Source: Paracoccus saliphilus (lineage in GTDB: Bacteria; Pseudomonadota; Alphaproteobacteria; Rhodobacterales; Rhodobacteraceae). Taken from it: 64,000 bases of DNA. The stretch spans positions 3,596,001 through 3,660,000 of the forward strand of contig NZ_CP067140.1 in the NCBI RefSeq assembly GCF_028553805.1, read 5' to 3'. The notes beneath the pieces are model-generated. The model ran no database searches. It was not told the DNA's origin and saw nothing but the letters and a program-made list of their open reading frames with translations. The position numbers were made by a program, and so were the translations under genes. Shown in pieces: positions 27,251 through 37,096 of this stretch (positions are counted from its first letter, which is position 1; every line of letters begins with the position of its first letter).

Positions 27251-28273
27251 ATGACGTTACCGCCGCAGCCTCCTCGACCATCTGACGACAGCGTTACCGC
27301 CGACGATGTCGCCGCTGCAGCAGGCGTGTCACGGTGGACGGTCGCACGCGCCTTCAAGAAAGACGCCTCCATCTCGCGCAAGAGCCGCGAAAAAGTCATC
27401 GCCGCGGCAGAGCGTCTTGGCTACGCACCGGATCTGCTTGCGTCGTCACTGGCGTCGGACCGATCCAATCTGGTCGCGCTGATCACCAACGATTTCAACA
27501 ATCCGCACAAGCTGGTGCTGCTGGAGCGGCTGACCCGGATTCTCTGGTCGCGGGGATGGGGGACGTTGCTGGTGCATATGTCCGATAGCGAGGATGCCTC
27601 GGCCGCATTGCTTGCGGCCAGCCAGCGTCGGGTGGATGCGGCAGTCGTCATCGGCACACGCTTCGACGACAAGATACTGGACACGGCCCTGGGCGCGCGA
27701 CGCGTCAAGAAGCTGGTGGTCTTCGCCCGCTATAGCCAGAACCCGAGCACGCTGAACATTGCCTGCGACGATGTCATCGCCATGCGGCAGATCGCCGATC
27801 ACCTGCTTGAGGCCGGATATCGCCGCCCGGCCTTCGTCGCAGGGCCGGACACGCAATCGGCCAAGCTGCACCGCAAGACCGCCTTTGGCGAATATTGGGC
27901 CAGACAGACCGGGAACAACGCTCCGGTAATCCATGTGGCGGAATATGATTTCGGTGCGGCGATCCAAGGTGTGACGGAACTGCTTGGTGGTTCCGCCCCT
28001 GAAACCAGGCCGGATGTACTGGTCTGCGAAAACGACATCATCGCCATCGGCGCGATGGACGCAGTCCGCTACCGGCTTGGGCTGCGGGTACCCGAGGATA
28101 TCGCAATCACGGGTTTCGACGACATTCCGCTATCTGCCTCGCCCGCATATCTGCTGACGACCTACCGACAGCCGATCACCGGCATGACCGAGAAACTTCT
28201 CGACATGCTGGAGGGAAAGCTGAATGAAGACGTCTTCATGCCCGGCAAGTTCATCCTGCGAGACAGCAGTTAA
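27251..28273 (+). CDS. LacI-family repressor of the iol operon
   Basis: A 340-residue regulator. The N-terminal HTH is VTADDVAAAAGVSRWTVARAF with hinge LGYAPDLLASSL, and the periplasmic-binding-protein-like effector domain contains ALITNDFNNP, DAAVVIGTRF, RRPAFVAGP and ITGFDDIPLS. It is divergent from iolG with two matching palindromic operators between them. It therefore probably represses the inositol operon and itself until an inositol intermediate binds. The effector is inferred, not visible. The ATG at 27251 is the first in frame. Confidence 0.9.
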   Translation: MTLPPQPPRPSDDSVTADDVAAAAGVSRWTVARAFKKDASISRKSREKVIAAAERLGYAPDLLASSLASDRSNLVALITNDFNNPHKLVLLERLTRILWSRGWGTLLVHMSDSEDASAALLAASQRRVDAAVVIGTRFDDKILDTALGARRVKKLVVFARYSQNPSTLNIACDDVIAMRQIADHLLEAGYRRPAFVAGPDTQSAKLHRKTAFGEYWARQTGNNAPVIHVAEYDFGAAIQGVTELLGGSAPETRPDVLVCENDIIAIGAMDAVRYRLGLRVPEDIAITGFDDIPLSASPAYLLTTYRQPITGMTEKLLDMLEGKLNEDVFMPGKFILRDSS

Positions 28274-28429
28274 GAGCGCAGCAGCACCACCCCGCATACT
28301 GCGGAACTCCGCCCGACAGGGTTGTCATTGCCAGCTTTCGAGGCCATGCAGTCCTCACAATCGCCGGATCGCGGTCATTGCCCAGGGGTTCCGCATCAGG
28401 CTACGCATTGCGATAACGGAGACGACCAG

Positions 28430-29359
28430 ATGCCCGCACAGAAGATCCTTTCCATCGGCGAAGCCATGGTCGAATTGTCGCAGGCCGATACCGAGGGGCT
28501 CTGGCAGGTGGGAATCGCGGGCGATACGCTCAACACCGCCTGGTATCTGCGCCGCCTGCTGCCCAAAGACTGGCATGTGGGCTATTTCACGCGGGTCGGT
28601 TCCGGTGAATTCTCGCAGAAGATGGTCGACTTCCTGACCGCCGAAGGGATCGACGCAACCCATGTCGGCCGCGATTCACGACGGGAAATCGGCCTCTATG
28701 CGATTTCGCTGAAAGACGGAGAGCGCAGCTTCAGTTATTGGCGCGACAATTCCGCTGCGAAAGGCCTGGCTGACGATCCGACTGTGCTGGCAGAGGCTTT
28801 GGCGGATGTCCGCATCGCCTATCTGTCGGGGATCACGCTGGCAATCCTGCCCGACGAGGCCCGAACTGCCCTGCTGCAAGCCCTGCGGGAAGCGCGTGCG
28901 AAGGGAACGAAAATCGTGTTCGACCCAAACCTTCGGCCAAAGCTGTGGCCGGACACGACCACCATGTGCGATCGTATCGAGGCCGCCGCCACGATATCCG
29001 ACCTGATCCTGCCCAGCTTTGATGACGAGCGGGAATATTTCGGCGATTCCGATCCAAAGGCGACCGTGTCCCGCTATCTGAAACGCGGAGCCGGTCAGGT
29101 GATCGTCAAGGCCGGCGGCGATGCGATCCGCTTTGGGGGCAGCGAAGGCGAAGGCGTTCTCGATGATCTGGAGCGTGAAACACCGGTAGACACGACCTCG
29201 GCCGGCGACAGCTTCAATGCCGGCTATCTTGCCGCGAAACTGCAAGACGCCGATATCAAGGCCGCGATCCGGGCCGGGCACGCATTGAGCCGTCAGGTAA
29301 TCCGCCATCGCGGTGCGCTGGTTCGAGAAGCGGTCGAGGCGGTTCGGGCAGAGAGTTAA
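28430..29359 (+). CDS. kdgK: 2-keto-3-deoxygluconate kinase (PfkB family)
   Basis: A 309-residue PfkB kinase with KILSIGEAMVELSQ at the N-terminus, GDTLNTAWYLRRLL and VGSGEFSQ. The C-terminal ATP/substrate signature DTTSAGDSFNAGYLA holds the catalytic Asp. It phosphorylates KDG to KDPG at the lower Entner-Doudoroff entry for sugar acids. The ATG at 28430 (MPAQK) follows GGAG; a start at 28322 adds unrelated residues. No KDPG aldolase is adjacent. Confidence 0.88.
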   Translation: MPAQKILSIGEAMVELSQADTEGLWQVGIAGDTLNTAWYLRRLLPKDWHVGYFTRVGSGEFSQKMVDFLTAEGIDATHVGRDSRREIGLYAISLKDGERSFSYWRDNSAAKGLADDPTVLAEALADVRIAYLSGITLAILPDEARTALLQALREARAKGTKIVFDPNLRPKLWPDTTTMCDRIEAAATISDLILPSFDDEREYFGDSDPKATVSRYLKRGAGQVIVKAGGDAIRFGGSEGEGVLDDLERETPVDTTSAGDSFNAGYLAAKLQDADIKAAIRAGHALSRQVIRHRGALVREAVEAVRAES

Positions 29360-29431
29360 ATCGCTCGGGTATTTGCAAGCAGCGGTACATGGGCTATGGC
29401 CAGCCGCGACCTGCTTTGCAGAGGTGGTGCG

Positions 29432-30391
29432 ATGATCATTCACAGTTCGGATTCCAATGCCTTGCCATTGGCCGTCGATATCCTGTCCCGGCATGAGCTG
29501 GTCGCATTGCCGACCGAGACGGTATACGGGCTTGCAGGTCTATCGACCTCGCCCGAAGCGATTGCGAGGATCTACTCCACCAAGAACAGGCCCCAGAGCA
29601 ACCCGCTGATATCGCATGTCGCGGATATTGCCATGGCAGAGCGCTATGCCGAGTTCGACCCCGTTTCACTACGTCTGGCCGAAGCCTTTTGGCCCGGACC
29701 GCTGACATTGATCCTGCCGTTGCGTGCAGGCGAAGGTATCGACCGAAATTCGACTGCGGGGCAGGACTCGGCAGCAATTCGCGCGCCTGTCGGGTTCGCG
29801 CATGACGTCATTGCACAACTCGGAAAGCCGATTGCCGCCCCGAGCGCGAACACATCGGGACGGATCAGCCCCACCACCGCCCAGCATGTCGCTGATGATC
29901 TGGGCGAACGGATACCGCTGATCGTGGATGGAGGCCCGACCACGTTAGGTGTCGAATCGACCGTGATACGTGTAACTGACGCGGGCGTGGCCATCCTCCG
30001 CCCCGGCGCGTTGAGCGCCGATCTTCTGGCCGAGGTGGCGGATGCACCGCTGACCGGAATCACGCCCGGTGCAGAGAAGCTGTCGCCGGGCATGATGAAC
30101 TCGCATTACGCGCCACGCGCCAGGATGCGCCTGAACGCGGAGCAGATCGAACCCGGCGAAGCGGTGCTGGGTTTCGGATCGGCCCTGATCCCGGGGATCG
30201 ATGCGGCAACCGAGGTATTCAACCTCAGCCCCTCCGGCGATCTGGACGAGGCCGCGCGGAGCCTGTTCGACCTGATGCACAAGGCCGATGCGACCGGAGC
30301 AGACAGCATTGCAGTCGCCCCCATCCCGAAGCGAGGGCTGGGGCTTGCCATCAATGACAGGCTGCAGCGCGCTGCGGCACCCCGCAGCTGA
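29432..30391 (+). CDS. tsaC: L-threonylcarbamoyladenylate synthase (Sua5 type)
   Basis: A 319-residue protein: a YrdC/TsaC domain (about 5-195: LVALPTETVYGLAG, STKNRPQSNPLISHV, AIRAPVGF, APSANTSGRISPT, STVIRV) followed by the Sua5 linker with SPGMMNSHYAPRA and a C-terminal Sua5 domain. It makes threonylcarbamoyl-AMP from Thr, bicarbonate and ATP for the t6A37 modification of ANN-decoding tRNAs. The ATG at 29432 starts MIIHSSDSN. It is convergent with ileS; the TGA lies within the stem of the shared hairpin. Confidence 0.93.
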   Translation: MIIHSSDSNALPLAVDILSRHELVALPTETVYGLAGLSTSPEAIARIYSTKNRPQSNPLISHVADIAMAERYAEFDPVSLRLAEAFWPGPLTLILPLRAGEGIDRNSTAGQDSAAIRAPVGFAHDVIAQLGKPIAAPSANTSGRISPTTAQHVADDLGERIPLIVDGGPTTLGVESTVIRVTDAGVAILRPGALSADLLAEVADAPLTGITPGAEKLSPGMMNSHYAPRARMRLNAEQIEPGEAVLGFGSALIPGIDAATEVFNLSPSGDLDEAARSLFDLMHKADATGADSIAVAPIPKRGLGLAINDRLQRAAAPRS

Positions 30392-30409
30392 CCGGACAAG
30401 GCCGGTCAG
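30388..30409. terminator. hairpin between convergent tsaC and ileS
   Basis: A perfect 8-bp stem CTGACCGG / CCGGTCAG with loop ACAAGG. The tsaC stop codon is part of the stem. No clear T-run follows on either strand, so it is probably a 3'-end structure shared by both transcripts rather than a strong intrinsic terminator. Confidence 0.5.
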
Positions 30410-30424
30410 CGAACAGGCTTCAAT

Positions 30425-33382
30425 CTACGCACCGCTCAGCACCTCGTCACAGCGGGCACAAACTCCCGGATGGGAATGGCTACCGACATCGGGCAGGATC
30501 TTCCAGCAACGCTGGCATTTCTCGCCCTCCGCCAGTTCGAAGACCGCGCCGATACCGGGAATCTCGGCCATGCGGAATGCCTCGTTCGGGGCCGGGTCGG
30601 CGGTCAGCGACAGGTCCGACACAATGCACATATCCGCGAAATTCACCGATCTCAGCGCGGTGAGCGCCTCTTGATCCTCGACATGGACAACCGGCGCTGC
30701 CTCCAGACTGGCACCGATGGTCTTGTCGCTGCGCTTGATCTCCAGCGCAGCCGTGACGACCCGACGAGCCCGGCGCACCTGGTCCCATTTCGCGGCAAGC
30801 GGCTCGTTCAGCCAATCCGCGGGAGTCGTCGGGAAATCATGCAGATGCACGCTATCTTCCTCGGACGGGAAGCGCGACAGCCAGACATCCTCCATCGTGA
30901 AGGGCAGGATCGGCGCGAGCCATGTCACCAGCCGATGGAACAGGATGTCCAGCACCGTCCGTGCGGCACGGCGGCGGGTGCTGCCGGGCGCATCGCAATA
31001 AAGCGCATCCTTGCGGATATCGAAATAGAAGGATGACAGGTCGATGGTGCAGAACTGGAACAGCTTCTGGAACACGCCCTGGAAGTCATAGGCGTCGTAG
31101 CCCTTGCGCACCGCGTGATCCAGTTGCGCCAGGCGATGCAGCACCCATTGCTCCAGTTCGGGCATCTCGGAAGGGTCCAGCTTTTCGGCATCCGAGAAAC
31201 CGGCCAGGTTGCCCAGCATGAAGCGTAGCGTGTTGCGCAGGCGGCGATAGCTGTCGGCGGTGCCTTTCAGGATCTCGGGACCGATACGGCTGTCGACGGT
31301 ATAATCCACCTGCGCCACCCAAAGCCGCAGGATATCCGCGCCATATTGCTTGACGACCTCGGCTGGAACGATGGTATTGCCAAGCGATTTGGACATCTTC
31401 ATGCCCTTGGCATCCAGCGTGAAGCCATGCGTCAGCACGCCGCGATAGGGCGCGCGCCCCCTGGTGGCGCTGGCCTGCAAGAGCGAGGACTGGAACCAGC
31501 CGCGATGCTGGTCGGTACCCTCCAGATACAGATCGGCAATTCCGTCGGGCGAACCATCGGCGCGGTCGCGGATCACGAAAGAATGGGTCGAGCCGGAATC
31601 GAACCACACGTCGAGAACATCTGTGACCTGATCGTATTCCTCGGGGTTCACGACTCCGTCCAGCACCTGCGCCTTGAAGCCCTCGCGATACCAGACATCC
31701 GCGCCCTCGGCCTCGAAGGCGGCGATGATGCGGTCGTTGACGCGCTGATCGCGCAGCAGGAAATCCGGGTCAGTGGGCTTGGCACCCTTCCTGACGAAAC
31801 AGGTCAGCGGCACGCCCCATGCCCGCTGCCGCGAAAGCACCCAGTCGGGCCGGTTCGCGACCATCGAATGAATCCGGTTGCGCCCGGTCTGCGGCGTCCA
31901 GCGCACCAGCTTGTCGATCGAGGTCAGCGCACGTGCGCGGATCGTGTCGCCATATTCGCCCATGCCATCGTCCAGCGGTTTGTCGATCGCCGCGAACCAT
32001 TGCGCAGTATTGCGGTAGATCAATGGCGCCTTCGAGCGCCAGCTATGCGGATAGGAATGCTTGATCTTGCCCTTGGCAAGAAGCGCCCCGGCATAGGCCA
32101 GCTGCTTGATGACGCTGACATTGGCAGGGCCGTCCTTGCCATCCGCGGCGACGATCTCCTGCCCGCCGAAAATCGGCAGATCGGCGCGATAGCTGCCATC
32201 CGGCTCGACATTATAGGTCATCGGCAGGCCGTGCTTCAGGCCAAGCTGATAGTCATCATCGCCGTGACTAGGTGCGGTATGGACGAAACCTGTCCCAGCC
32301 TCGTCGGTGACATGATCGCCGGGCAGCATCGGGACATCGTAATCCCATTCGCCTTCCGCACCCTCGACGCTGCGGAACGGATGAGCGAGGGTCAGGCCAT
32401 CAAGTTCGTCCGCCGACACGTCGCGCAGGCGCTTATGGCTTTCCACCTTTGCCGCGGTCATCACGCTCTCGGCCAGGGCATCGGCGAGGATCAGCTTTTC
32501 GCCCGGCCTTGCGGTCGAATTTTCGGCAACCTCACCGATCTCGTAAAGCCCATAGGTGATGTCGGGATGATAGGCGACTGCCCGGTTCTGCGGGATGGTC
32601 CATGGCGTCGTGGTCCAGATTACGACCGACGCGCCGCCAACCCATCGAATATCTTCGTATACGACACCGTTCTTATTGGCCTCTCCAACCGGCCTTTGAA
32701 TCGGGAACCGCACCCAGATCGTGTGGCTGGTATGGTCATGATACTCGACCTCGGCCTCGGCCAACGCGGTCTTTTCGACCGGCGACCACATCACCGGCTT
32801 GGATCCCTGATAGAGCGAGCCGTTCATCAAGAGCTTCATGAACTCGGCCGCGATCACCGCCTCGGCATGATAGTTCATGGTCAGGTAGGGATCGTCCCAT
32901 TTGCCGGTCACGCCAAGACGCTTGAACTCCTCGCGCTGCACGTCGATCCATTCATCGGCGAAACGGCGGCATTCCTGCCGGAACTCGACCATGTCGACCG
33001 CGTCCTTGTCCAATCCCTTGGCGCGGTATTGCTCTTCGATCTTCCATTCGATCGGCAGGCCGTGGCAATCCCATCCTGGCACATAGCGCGAATCGCGGCC
33101 CATCATCTGCTGCGACCGGACGATGAAATCCTTCAGCACCTTGTTCAGTGCGTGCCCGATATGCAGATGCCCGTTCGCGTAAGGGGGGCCGTCATGCAGG
33201 ATGAAGGGCGCACGTTCCCCTGTCCGCTCCCGCAGGCGGTCATAGATGCCGATACGCTCCCACCGGGCCAACCAGTCCGGCTCGCGTGCAGGCAGACCGG
33301 CGCGCATGGGAAACTCGGTTTGCGGCAGAAAAACAGTGTCGCGGTAGTCGGGCGCATCGGCTCGGGGTGTATCGGCGCTCAT
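30425..33382 (-). CDS. ileS: isoleucyl-tRNA synthetase
   Basis: A 985-residue class Ia synthetase. The HIGH motif appears as YANGHLHIGHALNK and KMSKS as GMKMSKSLGN. The CP1 editing domain (about 190-410) contains WTTTPWTIPQNRA, and the C-terminal zinc finger is CQRCWKILPDVG...CARC. The WDCHGLPIEWKIEE segment is standard. It charges tRNA-Ile. The ATG at 33382 (MSADTPR) is preceded by AGGAACG; the start at 33457 is rejected because it extends into non-homologous sequence. Confidence 0.97.
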   Translation of the reverse strand: MSADTPRADAPDYRDTVFLPQTEFPMRAGLPAREPDWLARWERIGIYDRLRERTGERAPFILHDGPPYANGHLHIGHALNKVLKDFIVRSQQMMGRDSRYVPGWDCHGLPIEWKIEEQYRAKGLDKDAVDMVEFRQECRRFADEWIDVQREEFKRLGVTGKWDDPYLTMNYHAEAVIAAEFMKLLMNGSLYQGSKPVMWSPVEKTALAEAEVEYHDHTSHTIWVRFPIQRPVGEANKNGVVYEDIRWVGGASVVIWTTTPWTIPQNRAVAYHPDITYGLYEIGEVAENSTARPGEKLILADALAESVMTAAKVESHKRLRDVSADELDGLTLAHPFRSVEGAEGEWDYDVPMLPGDHVTDEAGTGFVHTAPSHGDDDYQLGLKHGLPMTYNVEPDGSYRADLPIFGGQEIVAADGKDGPANVSVIKQLAYAGALLAKGKIKHSYPHSWRSKAPLIYRNTAQWFAAIDKPLDDGMGEYGDTIRARALTSIDKLVRWTPQTGRNRIHSMVANRPDWVLSRQRAWGVPLTCFVRKGAKPTDPDFLLRDQRVNDRIIAAFEAEGADVWYREGFKAQVLDGVVNPEEYDQVTDVLDVWFDSGSTHSFVIRDRADGSPDGIADLYLEGTDQHRGWFQSSLLQASATRGRAPYRGVLTHGFTLDAKGMKMSKSLGNTIVPAEVVKQYGADILRLWVAQVDYTVDSRIGPEILKGTADSYRRLRNTLRFMLGNLAGFSDAEKLDPSEMPELEQWVLHRLAQLDHAVRKGYDAYDFQGVFQKLFQFCTIDLSSFYFDIRKDALYCDAPGSTRRRAARTVLDILFHRLVTWLAPILPFTMEDVWLSRFPSEEDSVHLHDFPTTPADWLNEPLAAKWDQVRRARRVVTAALEIKRSDKTIGASLEAAPVVHVEDQEALTALRSVNFADMCIVSDLSLTADPAPNEAFRMAEIPGIGAVFELAEGEKCQRCWKILPDVGSHSHPGVCARCDEVLSGA

Positions 33383-33739
33383 CGTGACGTTCCTTGCTCG
33401 GGCATTCGGGGATGAAGTAAGTTGGACAACAGCTAACCCGGCGGCGCGAGACCTCACACCACCGGGCAGCTAATTCGTGATCCGAACACCGGAAATTCCA
33501 TGCCGCCTTCTATAGAAAGGCCGCGAACAGGCTGCAAGCGCACAACTTGTCCTGCTGCCCGAACTTCAAGCACCATTCCGCACGGATCATGCATTTTCGA
33601 ACTTTCACAGCAGTTGTCACATTTCGTTACCAAAGTGAGCTTTTACTGCTGGCAGGCATGAATTAACGACATGGTAGAAGCGTCCTTTTGCTGCAGCCAT
33701 GCATGGATTAGTGTCCCAGCAAGGACAAGGGATTTGGAA

Positions 33740-34852
33740 ATGGTAGAATTAAATAGTCCGAAAGTAGCGTCAAAACGGGCCAAAGCGGCGCCAAAGCAGG
33801 CCAAAGCAGTGTCAAAGCAGGCTGAGGCAGCACCCAAACCGGCCAAGGCAGAGAAGAAGGCCAAGACGAAAGCCGCGAATCTCCTGATCGTTGCCCAGGG
33901 GGGACGCTTGCAGTTCGAGGCACTGATCTTTGCCGCCAGCCTGCGCCATTCGTCACCGGACTACCCGGGGCGGCTGATTATTGCCGAGCCGCAGCCGGAA
34001 GGGGCGTGGGCGGGTCATGACACCCTGATCGCGCCCGAAACCCGCGAAGTGCTGGAATGGCTGGGCGCAGAGATTCGTCCATTCACCGCCCAGCATTTCG
34101 GAGCGCATTATCCATATGGCAACAAGATCGAGGCGCTGCAGGCTCTGCCCCCGAAAGAACCGTTCATCTTTTTCGATACCGATACGCTGATCACCGGCCC
34201 ATTGGACAGCATCAAATTCGACTTCAAGCGCCCTTCCGCATCGATGCGGCGCGAAGGAACCTGGCCAATTCCGCCGCTTTACGGCCCAGGATACAGCACC
34301 ATCTGGGAATCCCTCTACGACCGGTTCGGCCTGGACTTTGCGGGCACGTTGGACCCGAGCCAACCGGATGAGCATTGGGAGCGTTACCTGTATTTCAACG
34401 CCGGTTGGTTTTTCGGAGCCGACCCGGAGGAATTCGGCCGCCGTTTCCTGGACTGGGCAATCGCCGTGCGCGACGACCCGCAAGAGGAACTGGCGTGCCA
34501 GAGCCTCGATCCCTGGCTGGACCAGATCATCCTGCCGTTGGTCATTCATTCATTTGGCGGCGGCCGACCGGGGCCGGAATTGGCCGGGCTCGATGGTGAA
34601 ATCACATGTCACTACCGCAACCTGCCGCTGCTATACGCACGCGAATCCGACAAGGTGGTCGAGACGCTGGAGACCACCATCGCGCATAACAAGGTCAAGA
34701 AGCGGCTGAAGGAATGGGACGCAGCCCGCAAACTGATCTATCAGGGCAAGGGTCGCGACAAGGTCCGCGTGATGTTTGACCGCGATGCCTTGCCCTCGAA
34801 AGAGCAGATGATTCGCAACCCGCTGAAGAAATCTGGGTGGTGGCTGCTCTGA
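33740..34852 (+). CDS. glycosyltransferase-like protein with Lys/Ala heptad N-terminus
   Basis: A 370-residue protein. After a short N-terminus come five heptads of the form A-x-x-K-x-A-K (about residues 8-42). A globular part follows with a nucleotide-sugar-transferase feel: LLIVAQGGRLQFEALIFAASL, then a DxD-like FIFFDTDTLITGPL that would bind metal and nucleotide sugar, and FNAGWFFG. I infer a GT-A fold; donor and acceptor are unknown. The ATG at 33740 follows AAGGGATTTGGA. It lies alone between ileS (divergent) and the helicase. Confidence 0.65.
   Translation: MVELNSPKVASKRAKAAPKQAKAVSKQAEAAPKPAKAEKKAKTKAANLLIVAQGGRLQFEALIFAASLRHSSPDYPGRLIIAEPQPEGAWAGHDTLIAPETREVLEWLGAEIRPFTAQHFGAHYPYGNKIEALQALPPKEPFIFFDTDTLITGPLDSIKFDFKRPSASMRREGTWPIPPLYGPGYSTIWESLYDRFGLDFAGTLDPSQPDEHWERYLYFNAGWFFGADPEEFGRRFLDWAIAVRDDPQEELACQSLDPWLDQIILPLVIHSFGGGRPGPELAGLDGEITCHYRNLPLLYARESDKVVETLETTIAHNKVKKRLKEWDAARKLIYQGKGRDKVRVMFDRDALPSKEQMIRNPLKKSGWWLL
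33758..33862 (+). repeat. five degenerate 21-bp (heptad) repeats in coding sequence
   Basis: The nucleotide pattern AA(A/G)CN(G/A)GCCAAAGC recurs every 21 bp (for example gccaaagcggcgccaaagc, gccaaagcagtgtcaaagc), encoding heptads VASKRAK, AAPKQAK, AVSKQAE, AAPKPAK and AEKKAK. The repeat probably arose by slippage. It encodes a basic low-complexity tail resembling histone-H1-like or PAKKA proteins. Confidence 0.75.
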
Positions 34853-34927
34853 TCGGATCACAGCAGGCAGTCGTAAGCTGAAATCATCGCCCAGAACAAG
34901 TTTACCGGCCGGACTATTCGGCCTTAC

Positions 34928-34977
34928 CATGAAGGGGACGGCGGCGGCGGATTCATTCTGTCCAGCCCCCCTTCATG
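34928..34977 (+). promoter_or_regulatory. inverted repeat in helicase leader region
   Basis: CATGAAGGGG at 34928-34937 is perfectly complemented by CCCCTTCATG at 34968-34977 (30-nt loop). It lies 137 bp upstream of the DEAD-box helicase start. A GGCGCC pair also lies about 40 bp upstream of that start. It may be the 3' hairpin of the upstream gene or a structured 5' leader, which cold-shock helicases often have. Confidence 0.45.
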
Positions 34978-35113
34978 CTTTACTTTACGAGCCTTGACCC
35001 TTAGAGACCCCTCTTTGGCTCCGCGATTCTGCGGTGATGGGCACAGGCTTTGCCGTCATCAGGGATAGGCGCCGTTGACCGGGTGCAGGGCGCCCCCTTT
35101 TTCTGGCGATTAA

Positions 35114-36949
35114 ATGATACGTAACGACATTGCTGGGCCATTGGCCGCGGCGCTGGCAGCCAAAGGTTATGCCAGCCTCACCCCTGTTCAGGACGCCGTA
35201 CTGTCACCGGATGCTTCCGGGCGCGACATGCTGGTTTCGGCACAGACAGGCTCGGGCAAGACGGTGGCTTTCGGACTTGCCATGGCTCCGGACATCCTGT
35301 CCGCGGCTGACAATTTGAAAACTGCCGAAAGGCCTCTGGCGCTGGCGATTGCGCCAACACGGGAACTGGCGCTGCAGGTCGCGCGCGAACTGGCCTGGCT
35401 GTACGCAGAAGCCGGCGCGCATATTGCCACCTGCGTTGGAGGCATGGATTTCCGTAACGAACACAGGGCGTTGAAACGCGGTGCGCATATCGTCGTCGGC
35501 ACGCCGGGCCGCCTGCGCGATCATATCGAACGCGGAAGCCTCGATCTGTCCGGCCTGCAAGCCGCCGTGCTGGACGAGGCAGACGAAATGCTGGACCTGG
35601 GCTTTCGCGAAGATCTGGAATTCATTCTTCAGGCCGCCCCGATTGAGCGTCGCACCCTCATGTTTTCAGCCACGGTCCCCCCGGCAATCGAGAAACTGGC
35701 GAAGGATTTCCAGAAGGACTCGCTGAGAATCGTCACGGCGGGCGAAGCACGTCAGCATGGTGATATCGAATACCGCGCCCTGAACGTGGCTCCCCGTGAT
35801 CGCGAACCGGCAATCTTCAATTTGCTGCGCTTGTACGAGGCGCAGACAGCAATTGTCTTTTGCAAGACCCGTGCCAATGTGAACCATCTTCTTGCACGGA
35901 TGGCCAATCGCGGCTTCAAGGCCGTCGCTCTTTCCGGAGAGTTGAGTCAACAAGAACGCAGCCACGCATTGCTTGCACTGCGTGACGGCCGAGCGCGGGT
36001 TTGCGTTGCGACCGATGTGGCTGCGCGTGGCATCGATTTACCGGGGCTGGAGCTAGTGATTCATGCCGATCTGCCGACCAACGCAGATACACTTCTACAT
36101 CGCTCCGGCCGCACCGGCCGGGCCGGAGCCAAAGGGGTCTCCGCGCTCATCGTGCCGCCTGCCGATCAAAAGAAGGCACAACGCCTGCTGAAAACCGCGC
36201 GTCTCGAAGCAACCTGGGCGCCGGCACCGTCGGCGGATGAAGTCCGAGCCAGAGACGACGCAAGGGTTCTGGATCACCCGGCGCTGCAAGAAACCCCTAG
36301 TGACGAGGCAGAGTTTGCTACGGCCCTGCTGGATCGATTCGGTGCTGAACGGCTCGCTTCGGCCTTCATCCGACTGTGGCGCGAGGGCCGTCCGGTGCCT
36401 GAGGAGCTGACCGTATTGCGAGATCGCAATCCTGCACCCACCGCTCCGCGTGAGCGTGGAGATTTCGGAGATGCCGCGTGGTTCTCGTTGTCGGTCGGCT
36501 ATACCGGTCGTGCCGAAGCACGCTGGCTTCTGCCCAAGATCTGCGAGGCCGGTGGCATCACTCGTGATGCTATCGGCGCGATCCGCGTGCGTGAAAATGA
36601 AACCTATGTCCAAATCGCGACCGAGATGGCCCCGCGCTTTGGCGATCAGCTTGAATTGGAAGCCGGGCTCACGATGCTGCGCCTGCCCGGCCAGCCCAGC
36701 CTTGAACGCACGGCTCCTGACACGCAGGGCAAGACCCCGCAAAATTCGCCGGCAGAAGTGGAGGGCGATAAGGCACGTCCCCGAAAAGCACGTTGGTCCG
36801 CGAGCGCCCGCAAGAATCATAATGCAGCAAAACCAGCCGCCACACCCCCAAAAGGCAAGACATCAAAGGCAGCACATGGCAAAGCGCGTTGGGCCAAACC
36901 CGCATCGAAGCGAAAGACAGTCGGCAAAGAAATCGGGCGCAAACGCTAG
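35114..36949 (+). CDS. deaD: DEAD-box RNA helicase (DeaD/CsdA-like)
   Basis: A 611-residue helicase. RecA1 holds the Q motif YASLTPVQ, motif I AQTGSGKT, Ia PTRELALQ, II DEADEMLD and III SAT. RecA2 holds TDVAARGID and motif VI HRSGRTGRAG. A DbpA-type RNA-binding domain follows (about 455-530: FSLSVGYTGRAEARWLLPKI, AIGAIRVRENETYVQI). The tail (about 545-611) is strongly basic and Lys/Ala-rich. Roles are ribosome assembly and mRNA unwinding, often in the cold. The start is ATG at 35114 after a moderately structured leader. Confidence 0.93.
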   Translation: MIRNDIAGPLAAALAAKGYASLTPVQDAVLSPDASGRDMLVSAQTGSGKTVAFGLAMAPDILSAADNLKTAERPLALAIAPTRELALQVARELAWLYAEAGAHIATCVGGMDFRNEHRALKRGAHIVVGTPGRLRDHIERGSLDLSGLQAAVLDEADEMLDLGFREDLEFILQAAPIERRTLMFSATVPPAIEKLAKDFQKDSLRIVTAGEARQHGDIEYRALNVAPRDREPAIFNLLRLYEAQTAIVFCKTRANVNHLLARMANRGFKAVALSGELSQQERSHALLALRDGRARVCVATDVAARGIDLPGLELVIHADLPTNADTLLHRSGRTGRAGAKGVSALIVPPADQKKAQRLLKTARLEATWAPAPSADEVRARDDARVLDHPALQETPSDEAEFATALLDRFGAERLASAFIRLWREGRPVPEELTVLRDRNPAPTAPRERGDFGDAAWFSLSVGYTGRAEARWLLPKICEAGGITRDAIGAIRVRENETYVQIATEMAPRFGDQLELEAGLTMLRLPGQPSLERTAPDTQGKTPQNSPAEVEGDKARPRKARWSASARKNHNAAKPAATPPKGKTSKAAHGKARWAKPASKRKTVGKEIGRKR

Positions 36950-37096
36950 ATCGCGACAACCCGGGCCAAAAACGCCCTGATCGAACCGGTCAAGCTAAAC
37001 CGCGATGGTGCCGTGGCGCTTTCGCGGCATTCGGCCCAACAACAACCGCATGATATATGGACATGCCAGCCGCGTTTCTCTGCTAGGAAATGCGAT

